Of a stretch of 43,087 nt of DNA, positions 23,922 through 32,664 are shown one piece after another (the first letter of the stretch is position 1; every line of letters begins with the position of its first letter). The translations under genes and the position numbers were made by a program. Under the pieces are notes generated by a model. That model ran no database searches. It was not told where the DNA came from and worked only from the letters and a program-made list of their open reading frames with translations. Origin of the DNA: SICV01 sp038045265. Lineage in GTDB: Archaea > Nanobdellota > Nanobdellia > Pacearchaeales > GW2011-AR1. The stretch spans positions 1-43,087 of the forward strand of contig JBBSYL010000008.1 in the NCBI GenBank assembly GCA_038045265.1, in the 5' to 3' direction.

Positions 23922-24473
23922 CTAATGTCCGGTTCTCTCAGCCAAATAATCTCTAACTCTCTTTTCTCTTTCTCCCAAAAACCAAGAATCAGGAACTACT
24001 CCTCTTAAATCTACACTTAAAATTCCAAAAGGCCCATAACCATCAACTCTCTCAATTGCAAGCCATCCTTCAGGTCTTTCTTTAACCATAAAATCTATTT
24101 TTGTTCCCCAAGGTATAACCTTTCCATCATTCAACTTTAATTTCTCGTGAAGTTTCAATATTGCTCTTTCATAGGCCCTAACCGTATTTGTAAGCCCTGC
24201 CTGTCCTATGGCTCCTCGTTCAAATCTTAAAGCGCCTATCCGTGCATATTCAACATTTATAGCGCCATTTGCATCGGCTTTTCCTACCGGTCTGACCTGT
24301 ACTAAATCTCTTTTGCCATTACTTCCTCTAGCCCTATCAATAAGATCATATAATAAAGGATTTCCTATACTTCCTTGCTCAAAATGTCCAGACCATATAC
24401 GTTCTTCAGATTTTCTAATATTTTCATTTAAACTATGCATAAAAAACGCCAGGTCAATAAAGTGAAGTTCCAT
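23922..24473 (-). CDS. hypothetical protein, 183 aa
   Basis: Not recognised. Soluble, with regions SIGNPLLYDLIDRARGS, YERAILKLHEKLKLN and WLAIERVDGYGPFGI; many Arg/Gly. The ATG at 24473 (MELHFIDLAF) is preferred because the TATA (CTATTTAAAAAC, about 24500) lies about 27 nt upstream of it but only about 15 nt from the ATG at 24485. It converges with the gene at 23568. Confidence 0.6.
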   Translation of the reverse strand: MELHFIDLAFFMHSLNENIRKSEERIWSGHFEQGSIGNPLLYDLIDRARGSNGKRDLVQVRPVGKADANGAINVEYARIGALRFERGAIGQAGLTNTVRAYERAILKLHEKLKLNDGKVIPWGTKIDFMVKERPEGWLAIERVDGYGPFGILSVDLRGVVPDSWFLGEREKRVRDYLAERTGH

Positions 24474-24578
24474 GTATATAACCATAAAATTGCGTTTTTA
24501 AATAGTTCTATCCTGCAAAATATGGGATATAAAAACTTATAAACTGCATTCCTATAATTCAATAGAGGTAAAAAGAAG

Positions 24579-25226
24579 ATGAAAATAGCACCATATGTAG
24601 AAAAGCTTGGCAAGTCGCAGGCATTTAAGCAATTCATGAATGAAAATTCTGATGCATACGTCGCGGCAGGCTTTTTTATTTTGGATTTAGAAGGCAACCA
24701 CAATGTCCATCAGATTGATTATTACATTCCAAAAAAGAAAAAGATAGCTGCCTTTACATTAGATAAAGAAGTTACTCTTCAAGTTCTAGATTTGTTAAAT
24801 TCGAAGACTCCAGAAAAACTTGATATAAAAACAAAGATAGACTTGGAAGCAATTAAAGGAATAGTGGAGGATGAAATGAAAAATAGAAACCTAACAGATG
24901 ACATAAAAAAAATAATAGCTATAATTCAGAACATTGATGGAAAAAGATTATGGAATGTTAACTGCGTTTTATCAGGTATGGGGATTTTGAAAGCCCATGT
25001 AGACGATTCTTCTCAATCTGTCTTGATGATGGATAAATCTTCTATATTGGATATGGTAAAAAAAGTTAATTTGAAAGATATGAAATCCCAAGCTCCTGTA
25101 AAAAGTGAAATTGCCCATAAACCAACAAGGCAGGAATTAAAAGACGAACTAGAAAAGTTGAACAAGCTTGAAGAGGCAATAGAGAAAGAAAAATCGGAAG
25201 TTAAAAAGAAAATAGAGAAAAATTAA
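24579..25226 (+). CDS. hypothetical protein with C-terminal coiled coil, 215 aa
   Basis: Not recognised. The N-terminal half is alpha/beta (YVAAGFFILDLEGNHNVHQI); the C-terminal 40 residues are a Lys/Glu coiled coil (ELKDELEKLNKLEEAIEKEK). One of the few genes here with a clear ribosome binding site (GAGGT 13 nt before the ATG), suggesting a leadered transcript, with TATA ACTTATAAAC about 45 nt upstream. Confidence 0.65.
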   Translation: MKIAPYVEKLGKSQAFKQFMNENSDAYVAAGFFILDLEGNHNVHQIDYYIPKKKKIAAFTLDKEVTLQVLDLLNSKTPEKLDIKTKIDLEAIKGIVEDEMKNRNLTDDIKKIIAIIQNIDGKRLWNVNCVLSGMGILKAHVDDSSQSVLMMDKSSILDMVKKVNLKDMKSQAPVKSEIAHKPTRQELKDELEKLNKLEEAIEKEKSEVKKKIEKN

Positions 25227-25323
25227 TTTTATGGTTAACATAATAACAAATAGTTCAACAATATCTATAACCTTATCTTAAAATATCCTTAGCTAATAAT
25301 TCTTCTCACTTTAATCAATATAA

Positions 25324-26586
25324 TTAAGGAGTTCTAAAGTCATACACTTGCTTTATTTCAGCATCATTCAACGCATCACTATAAACTCTAACATCATCTA
25401 GTAGCCCTTTGTAATAATTGGTCGTAGTACTTCCGCCGGCAGTAGAGTGGGCTGCAATAGAAACTGCGCTTCCAGAAGGCGTTGTATACGTATTACTAGT
25501 AATTCCCGCAGTCAATGTTTTAACGTTATTGCCGTCAATATGCCATGTAAATTCTTTCCCTGCATTTCTTACACAGGCAATATGATGCCAGCTATTGTCC
25601 GCAAGATTTATATTAGTTTGAGTAGCGGGGGTGAAAACAAACCCATCTTCCAAAGAACCACATGCGAGCAAAACCTTTCCTCCGCTAGCCCCAACAACAC
25701 CAATAGAATAGTGGCGAGCAGGAATTCCAGAAGGTTGCATAATAAATATTCTACTTTCAATATTTTGTGGGAGAATATTGTTTGTCTTTATCCACGCGCT
25801 TAATGTAAAGTTCTTTCTTGCAAAAGGAGCAGTATTGCTTACAGATATAAAGCCTGTCGTGCCATCAAAGTTTCCTGCATTTCCCTCTTTTCCGCCATTA
25901 ACGGAGATGGTCGCTCCAGGTAAAGGTAATCCATTTGCACCACCGATAGTATCAATCGCAGGATTCGCAGACCAGCTCGCCTCATTCATCTTCCACCAAG
26001 CAACCAAGTCAGCAGTATAATCTATTTCCACCACAGGAGGATTCACCACAGAACCTCCTAAATCAACTGAACCGCTTAAAAGACCACACTTTAATGCAGG
26101 ACTGGAGCATGCCTGTTTCTGTCCATCTTTCAAAACATAATTGCTTGTTATAACCACTTCATCAGCAGTTTTTTTAGTATTTATTTTTTGATTCCCAGAA
26201 CCTTCAGAGGCAACATTTGAAGTATTCGCATTCACAATACCTCCATCGTTTAATTTTACTCCAAATTGAAGATTATCGATAGAAGTAACACTTGAATCAT
26301 CCACGGTCATCCTATACGCAACATTATAATCTGTTCCATTACCTTTACAAGTTATAGGTTCAACAGTACTTGTCAAACAAACCTGTCCTCTTTGTATTCC
26401 AGTCCCAGCACTCTTTAATGTAGGATTAATAAAAGCCCAAATTGCAACAACAGCAGCAACGACGAGAAATATAATCAAAACAGTAGCGACAACATCCGAA
26501 AGAGCTTTCTTCCCAATAGCTCTTTTGGAGACAAGGGAAATTCTTTCTCTTGTATCCGACAAACCTTTCCTATTCCCTCTTTTCAT
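25324..26586 (-). CDS. pilin-like surface protein with LamG/concanavalin-like domain
   Basis: 420 aa. The N-terminus has a type IV (class III) prepilin signal: a long basic leader with KKALSDVVAT followed by the hydrophobic helix VLIIFLVVAAVVAIWAF. An archaellin/pilin-like beta region with four cysteines follows (to about 180). A C-terminal LamG-type jelly roll (about 188-418) shows LVAWWKMNE, AGNFDGTTGFISV, FTLSAWIKT, NSWHHIACVR, GLLDDVRVYSDALNDAEI. This suggests a pilus or filament subunit displaying a carbohydrate- or ligand-binding head. It is the downstream twin of the gene at 26633. Confidence 0.88.
   Translation of the reverse strand: MKRGNRKGLSDTRERISLVSKRAIGKKALSDVVATVLIIFLVVAAVVAIWAFINPTLKSAGTGIQRGQVCLTSTVEPITCKGNGTDYNVAYRMTVDDSSVTSIDNLQFGVKLNDGGIVNANTSNVASEGSGNQKINTKKTADEVVITSNYVLKDGQKQACSSPALKCGLLSGSVDLGGSVVNPPVVEIDYTADLVAWWKMNEASWSANPAIDTIGGANGLPLPGATISVNGGKEGNAGNFDGTTGFISVSNTAPFARKNFTLSAWIKTNNILPQNIESRIFIMQPSGIPARHYSIGVVGASGGKVLLACGSLEDGFVFTPATQTNINLADNSWHHIACVRNAGKEFTWHIDGNNVKTLTAGITSNTYTTPSGSAVSIAAHSTAGGSTTTNYYKGLLDDVRVYSDALNDAEIKQVYDFRTP
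26345..26586 (-). repeat. 242-bp repeat encoding the pilin N-terminus, copy 1
   Basis: Near-identical, without indels, to 26952-27193; only about 15-20 base changes, concentrated at the leader and after the hydrophobic helix. It ends sharply where the two proteins diverge, as expected of a recent partial duplication or gene conversion. Confidence 0.85.
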
Positions 26587-26632
26587 ATCTAATTAAGGAA
26601 TATTCTATTTATAAATTATACTAAATGAAAGA

Positions 26633-27193
26633 TTAGTTAATGTCGCAAGGCAAGGGCACTGAGTTGCATGTCTGCTTCTGTCCATCAGGCAACAGGAATT
26701 CTGCAGCAATAGTAACTTGCTTAGCATTCTTAACTGCAACAGGAACTTGGGTAGAATTGCTCGCACCATTCTTTATCGCCTTATCTCCATTACCACTGGC
26801 AACAGTTCCATCCTCTAACTCTACAGTTATCTGTACACCCTGAATACTTGAAACTGAATTAGCATCATAATTGGCTCTGTAGCCGATAGTATAGTTCAAG
26901 CGAGACAACGCAGGAACATTATTTCCAACATAAGTTGTATTCCCGCTATACTTACAAGTTATAGGTTCAACAGTACTAGTCAAACAAACCTGTCCTCTTT
27001 GTATTCCAGTACCAGCAGATTTCAAAGTAGGATTAATAAAAGCCCAAATTGCAACAACAGCAGCAACGACGAGAAATATAATCAAAACAGTAGCGACAAC
27101 ATCCGAAAGAGCTTTCTTCCCAATAGCTCTTTTGGAGACAAGGGAAACTCTTTCTCTTGTATCCGACAATCCTTTCTTATTCACCCTTTTCAT
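26633..27193 (-). CDS. type IV pilin-like protein
   Basis: 186 aa. It has the same basic leader and hydrophobic helix as the next gene (KKALSDVVATVLIIF), processed by a PibD/FlaK-type peptidase, then a beta-rich pilin body. Two cysteine pairs (VCLTSTVEPITC and CNSVPLPC) probably form disulfides. It lacks the LamG head and so may be the major filament subunit. TATA (ATTTATAAAT) about 25 nt upstream. No pilus ATPase or platform gene is in the window. Confidence 0.85.
   Translation of the reverse strand: MKRVNKKGLSDTRERVSLVSKRAIGKKALSDVVATVLIIFLVVAAVVAIWAFINPTLKSAGTGIQRGQVCLTSTVEPITCKYSGNTTYVGNNVPALSRLNYTIGYRANYDANSVSSIQGVQITVELEDGTVASGNGDKAIKNGASNSTQVPVAVKNAKQVTIAAEFLLPDGQKQTCNSVPLPCDIN
26952..27193 (-). 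repeat. 242-bp repeat encoding the pilin N-terminus, copy 2
   Basis: Direct-repeat partner of 26345-26586, same orientation, 607 bp apart. Confidence 0.85.
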
Positions 27194-27265
27194 ATCCCAT
27201 TGAGAATTTATTTATTTATAAATGTTTCCCTGAATTTTTAATTTACTGGTCTGTGCGTAGTAGAA

Positions 27266-28948
27266 TTATTTATGCGCAAACCAAAATTCATACACTTCCT
27301 CTTTCTTTTTTCCTTTCTTTTCTGTATTCTTTCCATCAAATCTGCAGAAACCGAATCTTTCAAATTGTATAAAATCATCTTCTTTCAGCTTCTTTATTCC
27401 TATATCTGCATATCCTTCTTTCCAAGCCCCATTAGGCATCAATATTTTTGCCTTCACATATTCACTAACCCACTGTATCTTTGAAATTGTCTTCTTATTA
27501 TCAATTGAAGTGTAAATAATCTTCTTTCCATTTCCCCCAAGCTTAATATTATACAAATGCAACAATCTTACTTCCTTATTCTTATGTGCTTTGAAATCAT
27601 GTTCTGAAATAAAAATCTCCCCAACTTTCATACTTCTCTTTTCTTTTTTATCTGGATGAATAGGAATTTCAACCTCATCATACTCTGGCTTATTCAGTAA
27701 TTTTATCTCAACTGGTTTTTCTACAAAGAAATATCTATCGGATTCTTCATCAACAAGTTTTCTGTTTACAGCATACAACGCCTCTATAGGAATTGTTATA
27801 TCCTGCCTATTAAGTCCTATCTCTTCCACAAATTCCCTAATTGCTTCTGCTCTTATCCCTCTTCTCTTTAAGCTTTGTATGCTCCAGGTTCTTGGATCAT
27901 CCCAGCCGGAAAATTCTCCGCTTTTCACTTCCTTCTGCGCCTTGCTCTTGCTTAACTTTACACCTTCCAATTCTATATGTATAAGTCCAGTATGAATAAC
28001 TTCAGGATTTTTCCAACCGAATATGTTCCAAATAAATTTCTCCATTTCAGTTTCCATCATCAAATCATTTCCCCTTATTATGTGCGTTACTCCCAGTTCA
28101 TGATCATCGACTGCCCAGCTCATTTCAAGTGTCGGCCACACTCTATGTTTTTTTCCAATTCTTGCATGCTCCCTATCAGAAATTTTAAACAATACTCTAT
28201 CTCTAAAAGCAGGATTCTTATGATTCATTCCAGTTTTTATTCTCAAAACCATTTTTCCTTCTTCTGCTTTAAACATGTCTTTCCATAACTGCTTATTCAA
28301 TTCTTTTGTCTGTTTTCTATGCACACATTCTTTTTCAGAATCTTTCAATTTTTTGAAGCCAGCTTGAGAGCAAGAACATACATATGCTTTATCTTTTTCA
28401 ATTAATTCTTCTGCATACTTATAATATAAACTCAATCTGTCTGACTTGTAAATAACATCATTATACTTTATATTTAACCACTGCAAACCAGATTCTATCA
28501 ATTCATAAGATTCTTTCACAATCGGTTTTTCTTCACTCCCTATTGTGTCATCCATCACAAGCAATGTTTTTGCGTTGTATTTTTCAGCATACAATGCATT
28601 AAGCAAATAAGTTTTCGCATTTCCAAGATGTAATGCACCAGAAGGAAAAGGCGCAAGTCTAAAGACCATCTTATCGCTGATGCCAGGTAATACAGCGAGA
28701 TCTTTCTCAACCTCTGCTCTTACAATTAAATATTCTTGATACTTTTCAAGTTCTTTTTCTCTCCAAGAATGAGATTTAGAATTAACTTCCTTTACAATTT
28801 TTATCACTTCAGGCATAACTTTCCCTATTTCAGATTTTTCAAGTCCGTGCTGAAAAAGTTTAGTCAGCACTTTTCCCTCATGTGCCTGCCCAAATTCCTC
28901 GGCGTTTTTCAACGCATATGCCCATATCTCCTTTTCAAACTTGCTCAT
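27266..28948 (-). CDS. gltX: glutamyl-tRNA synthetase, archaeal type
   Basis: Charges tRNA-Glu (and probably tRNA-Gln for later amidation). Class I Rossmann core with the HIGH motif variant PSGALHLGN (102-110) and the KMSKS motif as KLSKSK (331-336). An N-terminal archaeal extension of about 90 residues and a C-terminal beta-barrel anticodon domain of the GlnRS-like type (YFFVEKPVEIKL onward) mark the archaeal/eukaryotic subfamily. 560 aa is full length. Confidence 0.95.
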   Translation of the reverse strand: MSKFEKEIWAYALKNAEEFGQAHEGKVLTKLFQHGLEKSEIGKVMPEVIKIVKEVNSKSHSWREKELEKYQEYLIVRAEVEKDLAVLPGISDKMVFRLAPFPSGALHLGNAKTYLLNALYAEKYNAKTLLVMDDTIGSEEKPIVKESYELIESGLQWLNIKYNDVIYKSDRLSLYYKYAEELIEKDKAYVCSCSQAGFKKLKDSEKECVHRKQTKELNKQLWKDMFKAEEGKMVLRIKTGMNHKNPAFRDRVLFKISDREHARIGKKHRVWPTLEMSWAVDDHELGVTHIIRGNDLMMETEMEKFIWNIFGWKNPEVIHTGLIHIELEGVKLSKSKAQKEVKSGEFSGWDDPRTWSIQSLKRRGIRAEAIREFVEEIGLNRQDITIPIEALYAVNRKLVDEESDRYFFVEKPVEIKLLNKPEYDEVEIPIHPDKKEKRSMKVGEIFISEHDFKAHKNKEVRLLHLYNIKLGGNGKKIIYTSIDNKKTISKIQWVSEYVKAKILMPNGAWKEGYADIGIKKLKEDDFIQFERFGFCRFDGKNTEKKGKKKEEVYEFWFAHK

Positions 28949-28972
28949 TGTCTAGCTAATAACCAGCGTTAT

Positions 28973-29329
28973 TTAAATCTGCCTTCTTCTGCCATCATAC
29001 TTGCCAAGAAATATTCCCCAAGCATTGTCAATAGAAATATAAACAGGTTTTCCTCCAGCAAGTCTTGTTCTTGCTTGAGGAGTTAAATCAATCATTATAT
29101 GCGTAGAATCTCTAGCGCTTCTTGTGCCTTCAGGAAATAATGATGTTTTTCCATATTCTCCTCCTCTTCTCACTCCTAAACTCAAAGAGAGCTCCCGAGG
29201 AATCCTACCTATCTCGCTATCAACTAAAACATTAATTCTCACTTCTTCTCTTCTCAATCCCTTTATCTCTGCACCGCTTAACTCAACGCTATCAAGTCCT
29301 CCTGCAGAATCATAATTTACTCTAACCAT
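28973..29329 (-). CDS. hypothetical protein, 118 aa
   Basis: Not recognised. All-beta-looking soluble protein with repeated valine/leucine strands (INVLVDSEIGRI, SLSLGVRRGGEYG, KPVYISIDNAWGIFLG) and many arginines; no cysteine. Located 25 bp upstream of gltX on the same strand, so possibly co-transcribed with it. Confidence 0.6.
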   Translation of the reverse strand: MVRVNYDSAGGLDSVELSGAEIKGLRREEVRINVLVDSEIGRIPRELSLSLGVRRGGEYGKTSLFPEGTRSARDSTHIMIDLTPQARTRLAGGKPVYISIDNAWGIFLGKYDGRRRQI

Positions 29330-29379
29330 AAAAACTCTTCAAAATCTTATATATAAAAAGATGATTATCCTCTAGCGTA

Positions 29380-29742
29380 TCAATTCTTTCCTAATTCAAG
29401 TCCATTAAGCCTTTCAATTAATCTTTCAATCTTAAATTCCAAATCTTCTATTTTCAGTTTTAATGAATTCACGTCAGAAGAATCGTTACCATACGCTGTT
29501 ATTCCCTGACTTGTGGGCATATTTGGCGAGTTGTTTTGAGCAGAATCAAAAAAAGAAGCGAGAGGATTAGAGCTAGATGCATTGCTAGGCAAATTTGAAT
29601 TAGCCTCTGTAAAAACTCTGTCTGCCTGTTGTCTTGTTAAATCAAGAAAATCATTTTCCTTTTTAGGTTGTGGCTTCAAAAGCCCCCTTTTTTGCAATAG
29701 ACTATAATCAATATAATCTCCTCTTTTGCTAAATATCCCCAT
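29380..29742 (-). CDS. hypothetical protein with C-terminal coiled coil
   Basis: About 120 aa. MGIFSKRGDYIDYSLLQKRG at the N-terminus, a Ser/Asn-rich disordered middle, and a short leucine-heptad coiled coil (LKIEDLEFKIERLIERLNGL). The ATG at 29742 is preferred over the TTG at 29751; TATA (ATTTAAATC) is about 25-30 nt upstream. Possible oligomerisation module; function unknown. Confidence 0.65.
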   Translation of the reverse strand: MGIFSKRGDYIDYSLLQKRGLLKPQPKKENDFLDLTRQQADRVFTEANSNLPSNASSSNPLASFFDSAQNNSPNMPTSQGITAYGNDSSDVNSLKLKIEDLEFKIERLIERLNGLELGKN

Positions 29743-29836
29743 ATTTAACAAAGGAATAGGATTTATTTAAATCTGCTTATTTGATACATTAACTAGGGGA
29801 TAATTATATTTTTATACTGAATAGACAGCAAAGATA

Positions 29837-30253
29837 ATGATAAATTTAAGGATAGATGGGATTAATAATGCGGGGCAGGGGGCAAGATTCTCTGGACAAA
29901 TTCATTTGGTAGAACAAACAGGGCAGTTTGTAGGAGACTTAACATATGGCGGAAAAATAGAAAGAAAAGTTATAGGGTCATTATTCGAAGAATGGAAAAA
30001 ACCATAGAAATGGTTTTTTGATTATTCTCCTGAAGGGGAGAGACCAAATGTAAACCTTCTTTATACTTTAGAGATTGAAAGAGGAGAGAAGTATGCTGGA
30101 GAATATAAAGGAGCATGGAATTTATTAAATGGTTTAGAATTATCAGATATTGAATGTGCGGCATCACAAGGAAGTTTGGTTCATTTGATGGATGTTGCAA
30201 TCGCACATAGACTTTTAGTAAGTGAGGCAAGAGCCACTTTAGTCAGAGCATAA
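29837..30253 (+). pseudogene. 139-codon gene interrupted by one in-frame TAG
   Basis: The frame from ATG 29837 (MINLRIDGINNAGQGARF) is open to TAA at 30251 except for TAG at codon 57 (30005-30007). Both halves look coding: upstream FVGDLTYGGKIERKVIGSLF, downstream KWFFDYSPEGERPNVNLLY and LVSEARATLVRA. TATA ATTTTTATAC lies about 25-30 nt upstream. TAG is an ordinary stop elsewhere in the window, so a nonsense mutation is likelier than recoding. The stop sits in a perfect hairpin. No family recognised. Confidence 0.6.
29996..30019 (+). other. perfect hairpin containing the in-frame TAG
   Basis: AAAAAACCAT-AGAA-ATGGTTTTTT, 10-bp perfect stem and 4-nt loop. The T of the TAG is the last stem base and AG opens the loop. 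It could be a mutation made by template switching within a quasi-palindrome, or a structured RNA signal. Confidence 0.6.
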
Positions 30254-30323
30254 TTCTCTTTCAATAGTTTTAAATAAACCCTTAGCCATTATTAGAATAT
30301 AATAACAAAGAGGTAAAAATGAG

Positions 30324-31868
30324 ATGGCTGTAGATATAAAAAATTTAATCGCTGCAGTAAGCCCTGAAATATACTGTAATTCTGAAGTAAAATCGGAAGT
30401 AAAAGATATTGTAAAAGAATCGGGATTTCTAAAAGCGGCAGAAAAAGCAAAATTAATTGACCCAAGTTATATGGATTTCATAAATATCACTTATAATAAT
30501 GCAATGAGTAAAAAAGGCCTAAAGGCGCCGTTAGAACAACATACATTAATATATGATTCATTTGGAGACGGTCTTGAAGCAATATATTTCTGGCTTCTTG
30601 ATTTTGCGGGTAATATGTATAAGAAAGTTGACAAAGTAATTGACAATTTTGTTTCCTCTCCTGGTTCTTCCCACTTTTCAGAGATGGGAATGCGCCTCAC
30701 AAAAATGCAGGAAGAGGGAATGAAAATGCTTGGAGCAGCAAATCAGGTTTTGAAGTCTATCCTAAATATAATATACGATCTTAAAGAGTTCAAGATGCGC
30801 CTTGCTGTTTATGACAAACTAAAATCTGAAAAGAAAGAGGAAAGAGAATCAGCTATGCTATCATTAAAACAAATTTGGCTCGACACAGTCGACTTCAAGA
30901 AAGGCAACTCATCAATCAAAGCATTGGCATTATCTCAGCAGGGAGGTTTCGTAACTTTAATTGATGCATTCATGGCAGTTGAAAATGAAAAGTTAGAATA
31001 TAAGGGTGAGAAAGTTGATTTGAATGAAAGAGTTTTAAGATTGCTTCAGCAGAGAATTGGAGAATTTCTTATTTGGATAAAAGAATCTGAAAGAGAATTA
31101 AAAAAAAGATATGAAGTTGAAAGAAAATATTTGAAAAGTCAGGTCAGCACAGTCAAATTATACGCAAGATGGGCGAAACCTTATCTCAAGGCTACAAGAG
31201 ATTTAGAACAAAGAGCAAATTCAACGGCAGCTTTAGTAACTGCTTTTAATACAAGTTTATTTGAAACAATCTTATTATGTGAAAAAGAATACTCTCCTAA
31301 AGATGATGTCGCTACAGGCAACCTGCCAAAATTATTTGAAGACGTTCCGGCAAGAAAATATTCTCAAGTCTTAATCATTGAACTTAAATTCAGGTCAGCT
31401 CCGGAAAGAGCTCAGCAGTCTGGTTATGGCTTTAGAGGTCGGACAGAAGTCAAATTTACTGGCCTCTGTTTAAATGAAGAAGAGCTTGCAGTTCTTAGAA
31501 GAGAAATAGAAAAAGATGATATAGGAGACGTTCTAGAAATGGTCTCTGGTGCAACAACCGAAAGTCTGGATTTATTAAAAGAAGATTTAGATGAATTTTT
31601 GAAAGAGGAAGAAAAGAAAGAAGCAATGGAGAAAGCAAAAATTTCCTCGTCAGATGATAGCAATCCCTTTTCAGCCCTATTTTCATTTTTCAAAGAAGAG
31701 AAAAAAGAAAAAAAGAATCTAAAAGACCTAAAGGTTATAGATTCAGATACAGATATAGAAAAAGTAATTCGTTCACAATGCATTATAGCTGCAAGAAAAT
31801 CTTGTTATACTGTCTACGATATTTACAAGAAACAGCATGGAATGCCCAGTCTTGTAGGATATGCTTAG
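30324..31868 (+). CDS. large hypothetical helical protein, 514 aa
   Basis: Not recognised. Predominantly helical, no signal peptide or membrane helix. Notable stretches: GDGLEAIYFWLLDFAGNMYK, a long helix ESERELKKRYEVERKYLKSQ, and an acidic-basic linker (EFLKEEEKKEAMEK, FKEEKKEKKNLKDL) before a C-terminal segment with two Cys (SQCIIAARKSCYTVYDIY). A ribosome binding site GAGGT lies 9-13 nt before the ATG. It heads a plus-strand set with the 182-aa and TIM-barrel genes. Confidence 0.7.
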   Translation: MAVDIKNLIAAVSPEIYCNSEVKSEVKDIVKESGFLKAAEKAKLIDPSYMDFINITYNNAMSKKGLKAPLEQHTLIYDSFGDGLEAIYFWLLDFAGNMYKKVDKVIDNFVSSPGSSHFSEMGMRLTKMQEEGMKMLGAANQVLKSILNIIYDLKEFKMRLAVYDKLKSEKKEERESAMLSLKQIWLDTVDFKKGNSSIKALALSQQGGFVTLIDAFMAVENEKLEYKGEKVDLNERVLRLLQQRIGEFLIWIKESERELKKRYEVERKYLKSQVSTVKLYARWAKPYLKATRDLEQRANSTAALVTAFNTSLFETILLCEKEYSPKDDVATGNLPKLFEDVPARKYSQVLIIELKFRSAPERAQQSGYGFRGRTEVKFTGLCLNEEELAVLRREIEKDDIGDVLEMVSGATTESLDLLKEDLDEFLKEEEKKEAMEKAKISSSDDSNPFSALFSFFKEEKKEKKNLKDLKVIDSDTDIEKVIRSQCIIAARKSCYTVYDIYKKQHGMPSLVGYA

Positions 31869-31907
31869 AGTTGTAAATTTTATATATCTCCTTCTCTTGT
31901 ATAGAAC

Positions 31908-32456
31908 ATGGTAAAAACCAATAGAAAATCTATGGGAAGAAAAGTAAAGACAAAGATTAAGGAAGTAAGTAAGAACATTAAAATAAAGGAAATAAAGAAA
32001 GAAGAAAATTTAGCAAAGATAATTACTGAAAAAACCTTTCAATTTGATCCAGATTCCGCAGAAATTTTTCCACAATCAGCAACAAAAAATCTTGTAACTC
32101 TAATTAAAGAATCTGCTCCAGAAACTTTAGACAGGATACAATTTGAAGAAAAACCAGAAAGAGAAGGCAATGAAGATAACAAAGACAAAAGAGAAGTTGT
32201 ATATGATGCAAATAAAAGAAAATCTTTTTCTTATGACGCCCCAGACACAGAAGTAAATGTACTAAAATATAACATTCCAACTTATGAAGGAAATTTAGGA
32301 AACAAATATGATACAGGAATTCGTGGAGGAGAAGGATTCGATTCTTCAAGAAACCGAGAGATGGACGAATCTGGAATATCGAAAACTTATGACTCTGGCG
32401 TGCGAGATGAGGATTTGAATAAAAAAGATAAGAAAAAAGCTAGAAATATATTTTAG
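31908..32456 (+). CDS. hypothetical low-complexity charged protein, 182 aa
   Basis: Not recognised. A very basic N-terminus (KSMGRKVKTKIKEVSKNIKI) followed by an acidic, Asn/Gly/Asp-rich, probably disordered region (EREGNEDNKDKREVVYDANK) and a basic end. Located 40 bp after the 514-aa gene; TATA TTTATATATC about 25 nt before its ATG. The multi-hairpin element begins about 45-70 bp past its stop. Confidence 0.6.
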   Translation: MVKTNRKSMGRKVKTKIKEVSKNIKIKEIKKEENLAKIITEKTFQFDPDSAEIFPQSATKNLVTLIKESAPETLDRIQFEEKPEREGNEDNKDKREVVYDANKRKSFSYDAPDTEVNVLKYNIPTYEGNLGNKYDTGIRGGEGFDSSRNREMDESGISKTYDSGVRDEDLNKKDKKKARNIF

Positions 32457-32506
32457 CTCTTGGATACATTTATATAAATCCTTTATTACTTATAAATAAT
32501 CAAAAA

Positions 32507-32645
32507 AACGATTTAGCACTCGTTTTTAGGATGTTCAAGATGCAACCTCGTCTTAAAATCTCAGGAATGAAATTCCTGATGACCATCAAAAATCCATAAA
32601 AGATTTTTGAGGGACGAGGTTTTCCGTCAAGCATCTTGACATAAT
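32507..32645 (+). repeat. multi-hairpin element, copy 1 (short form)
   Basis: Block 32527-32645 is the reverse complement of 38621-38739 (117 of 119 identical). It folds as an outer stem TCAAGATGC/GCATCTTGA (32535-32543 with 32631-32639), a second stem CCTCGTC/GACGAGG (32546-32552 with 32613-32619), and two hairpins TCAGGAAT/ATTCCTGA (32561-32579) and TCAAAAATC/GATTTTTGA (32586-32610). The 20 bp on its left are a shortened version of the other copy's distal end. A TATA-like ATTTATATAAAT at about 32468-32479 could make it a structured leader of the next gene. Confidence 0.85.
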
Positions 32646-32664
32646 TAAAGAGGACAAAAGAGAA

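Noticed and set aside
30005..30007. TAG as a pyrrolysine codon
   Set aside because: TAG is used as a normal terminator by other genes in the window and no pyl genes are visible; kept only as something to check.
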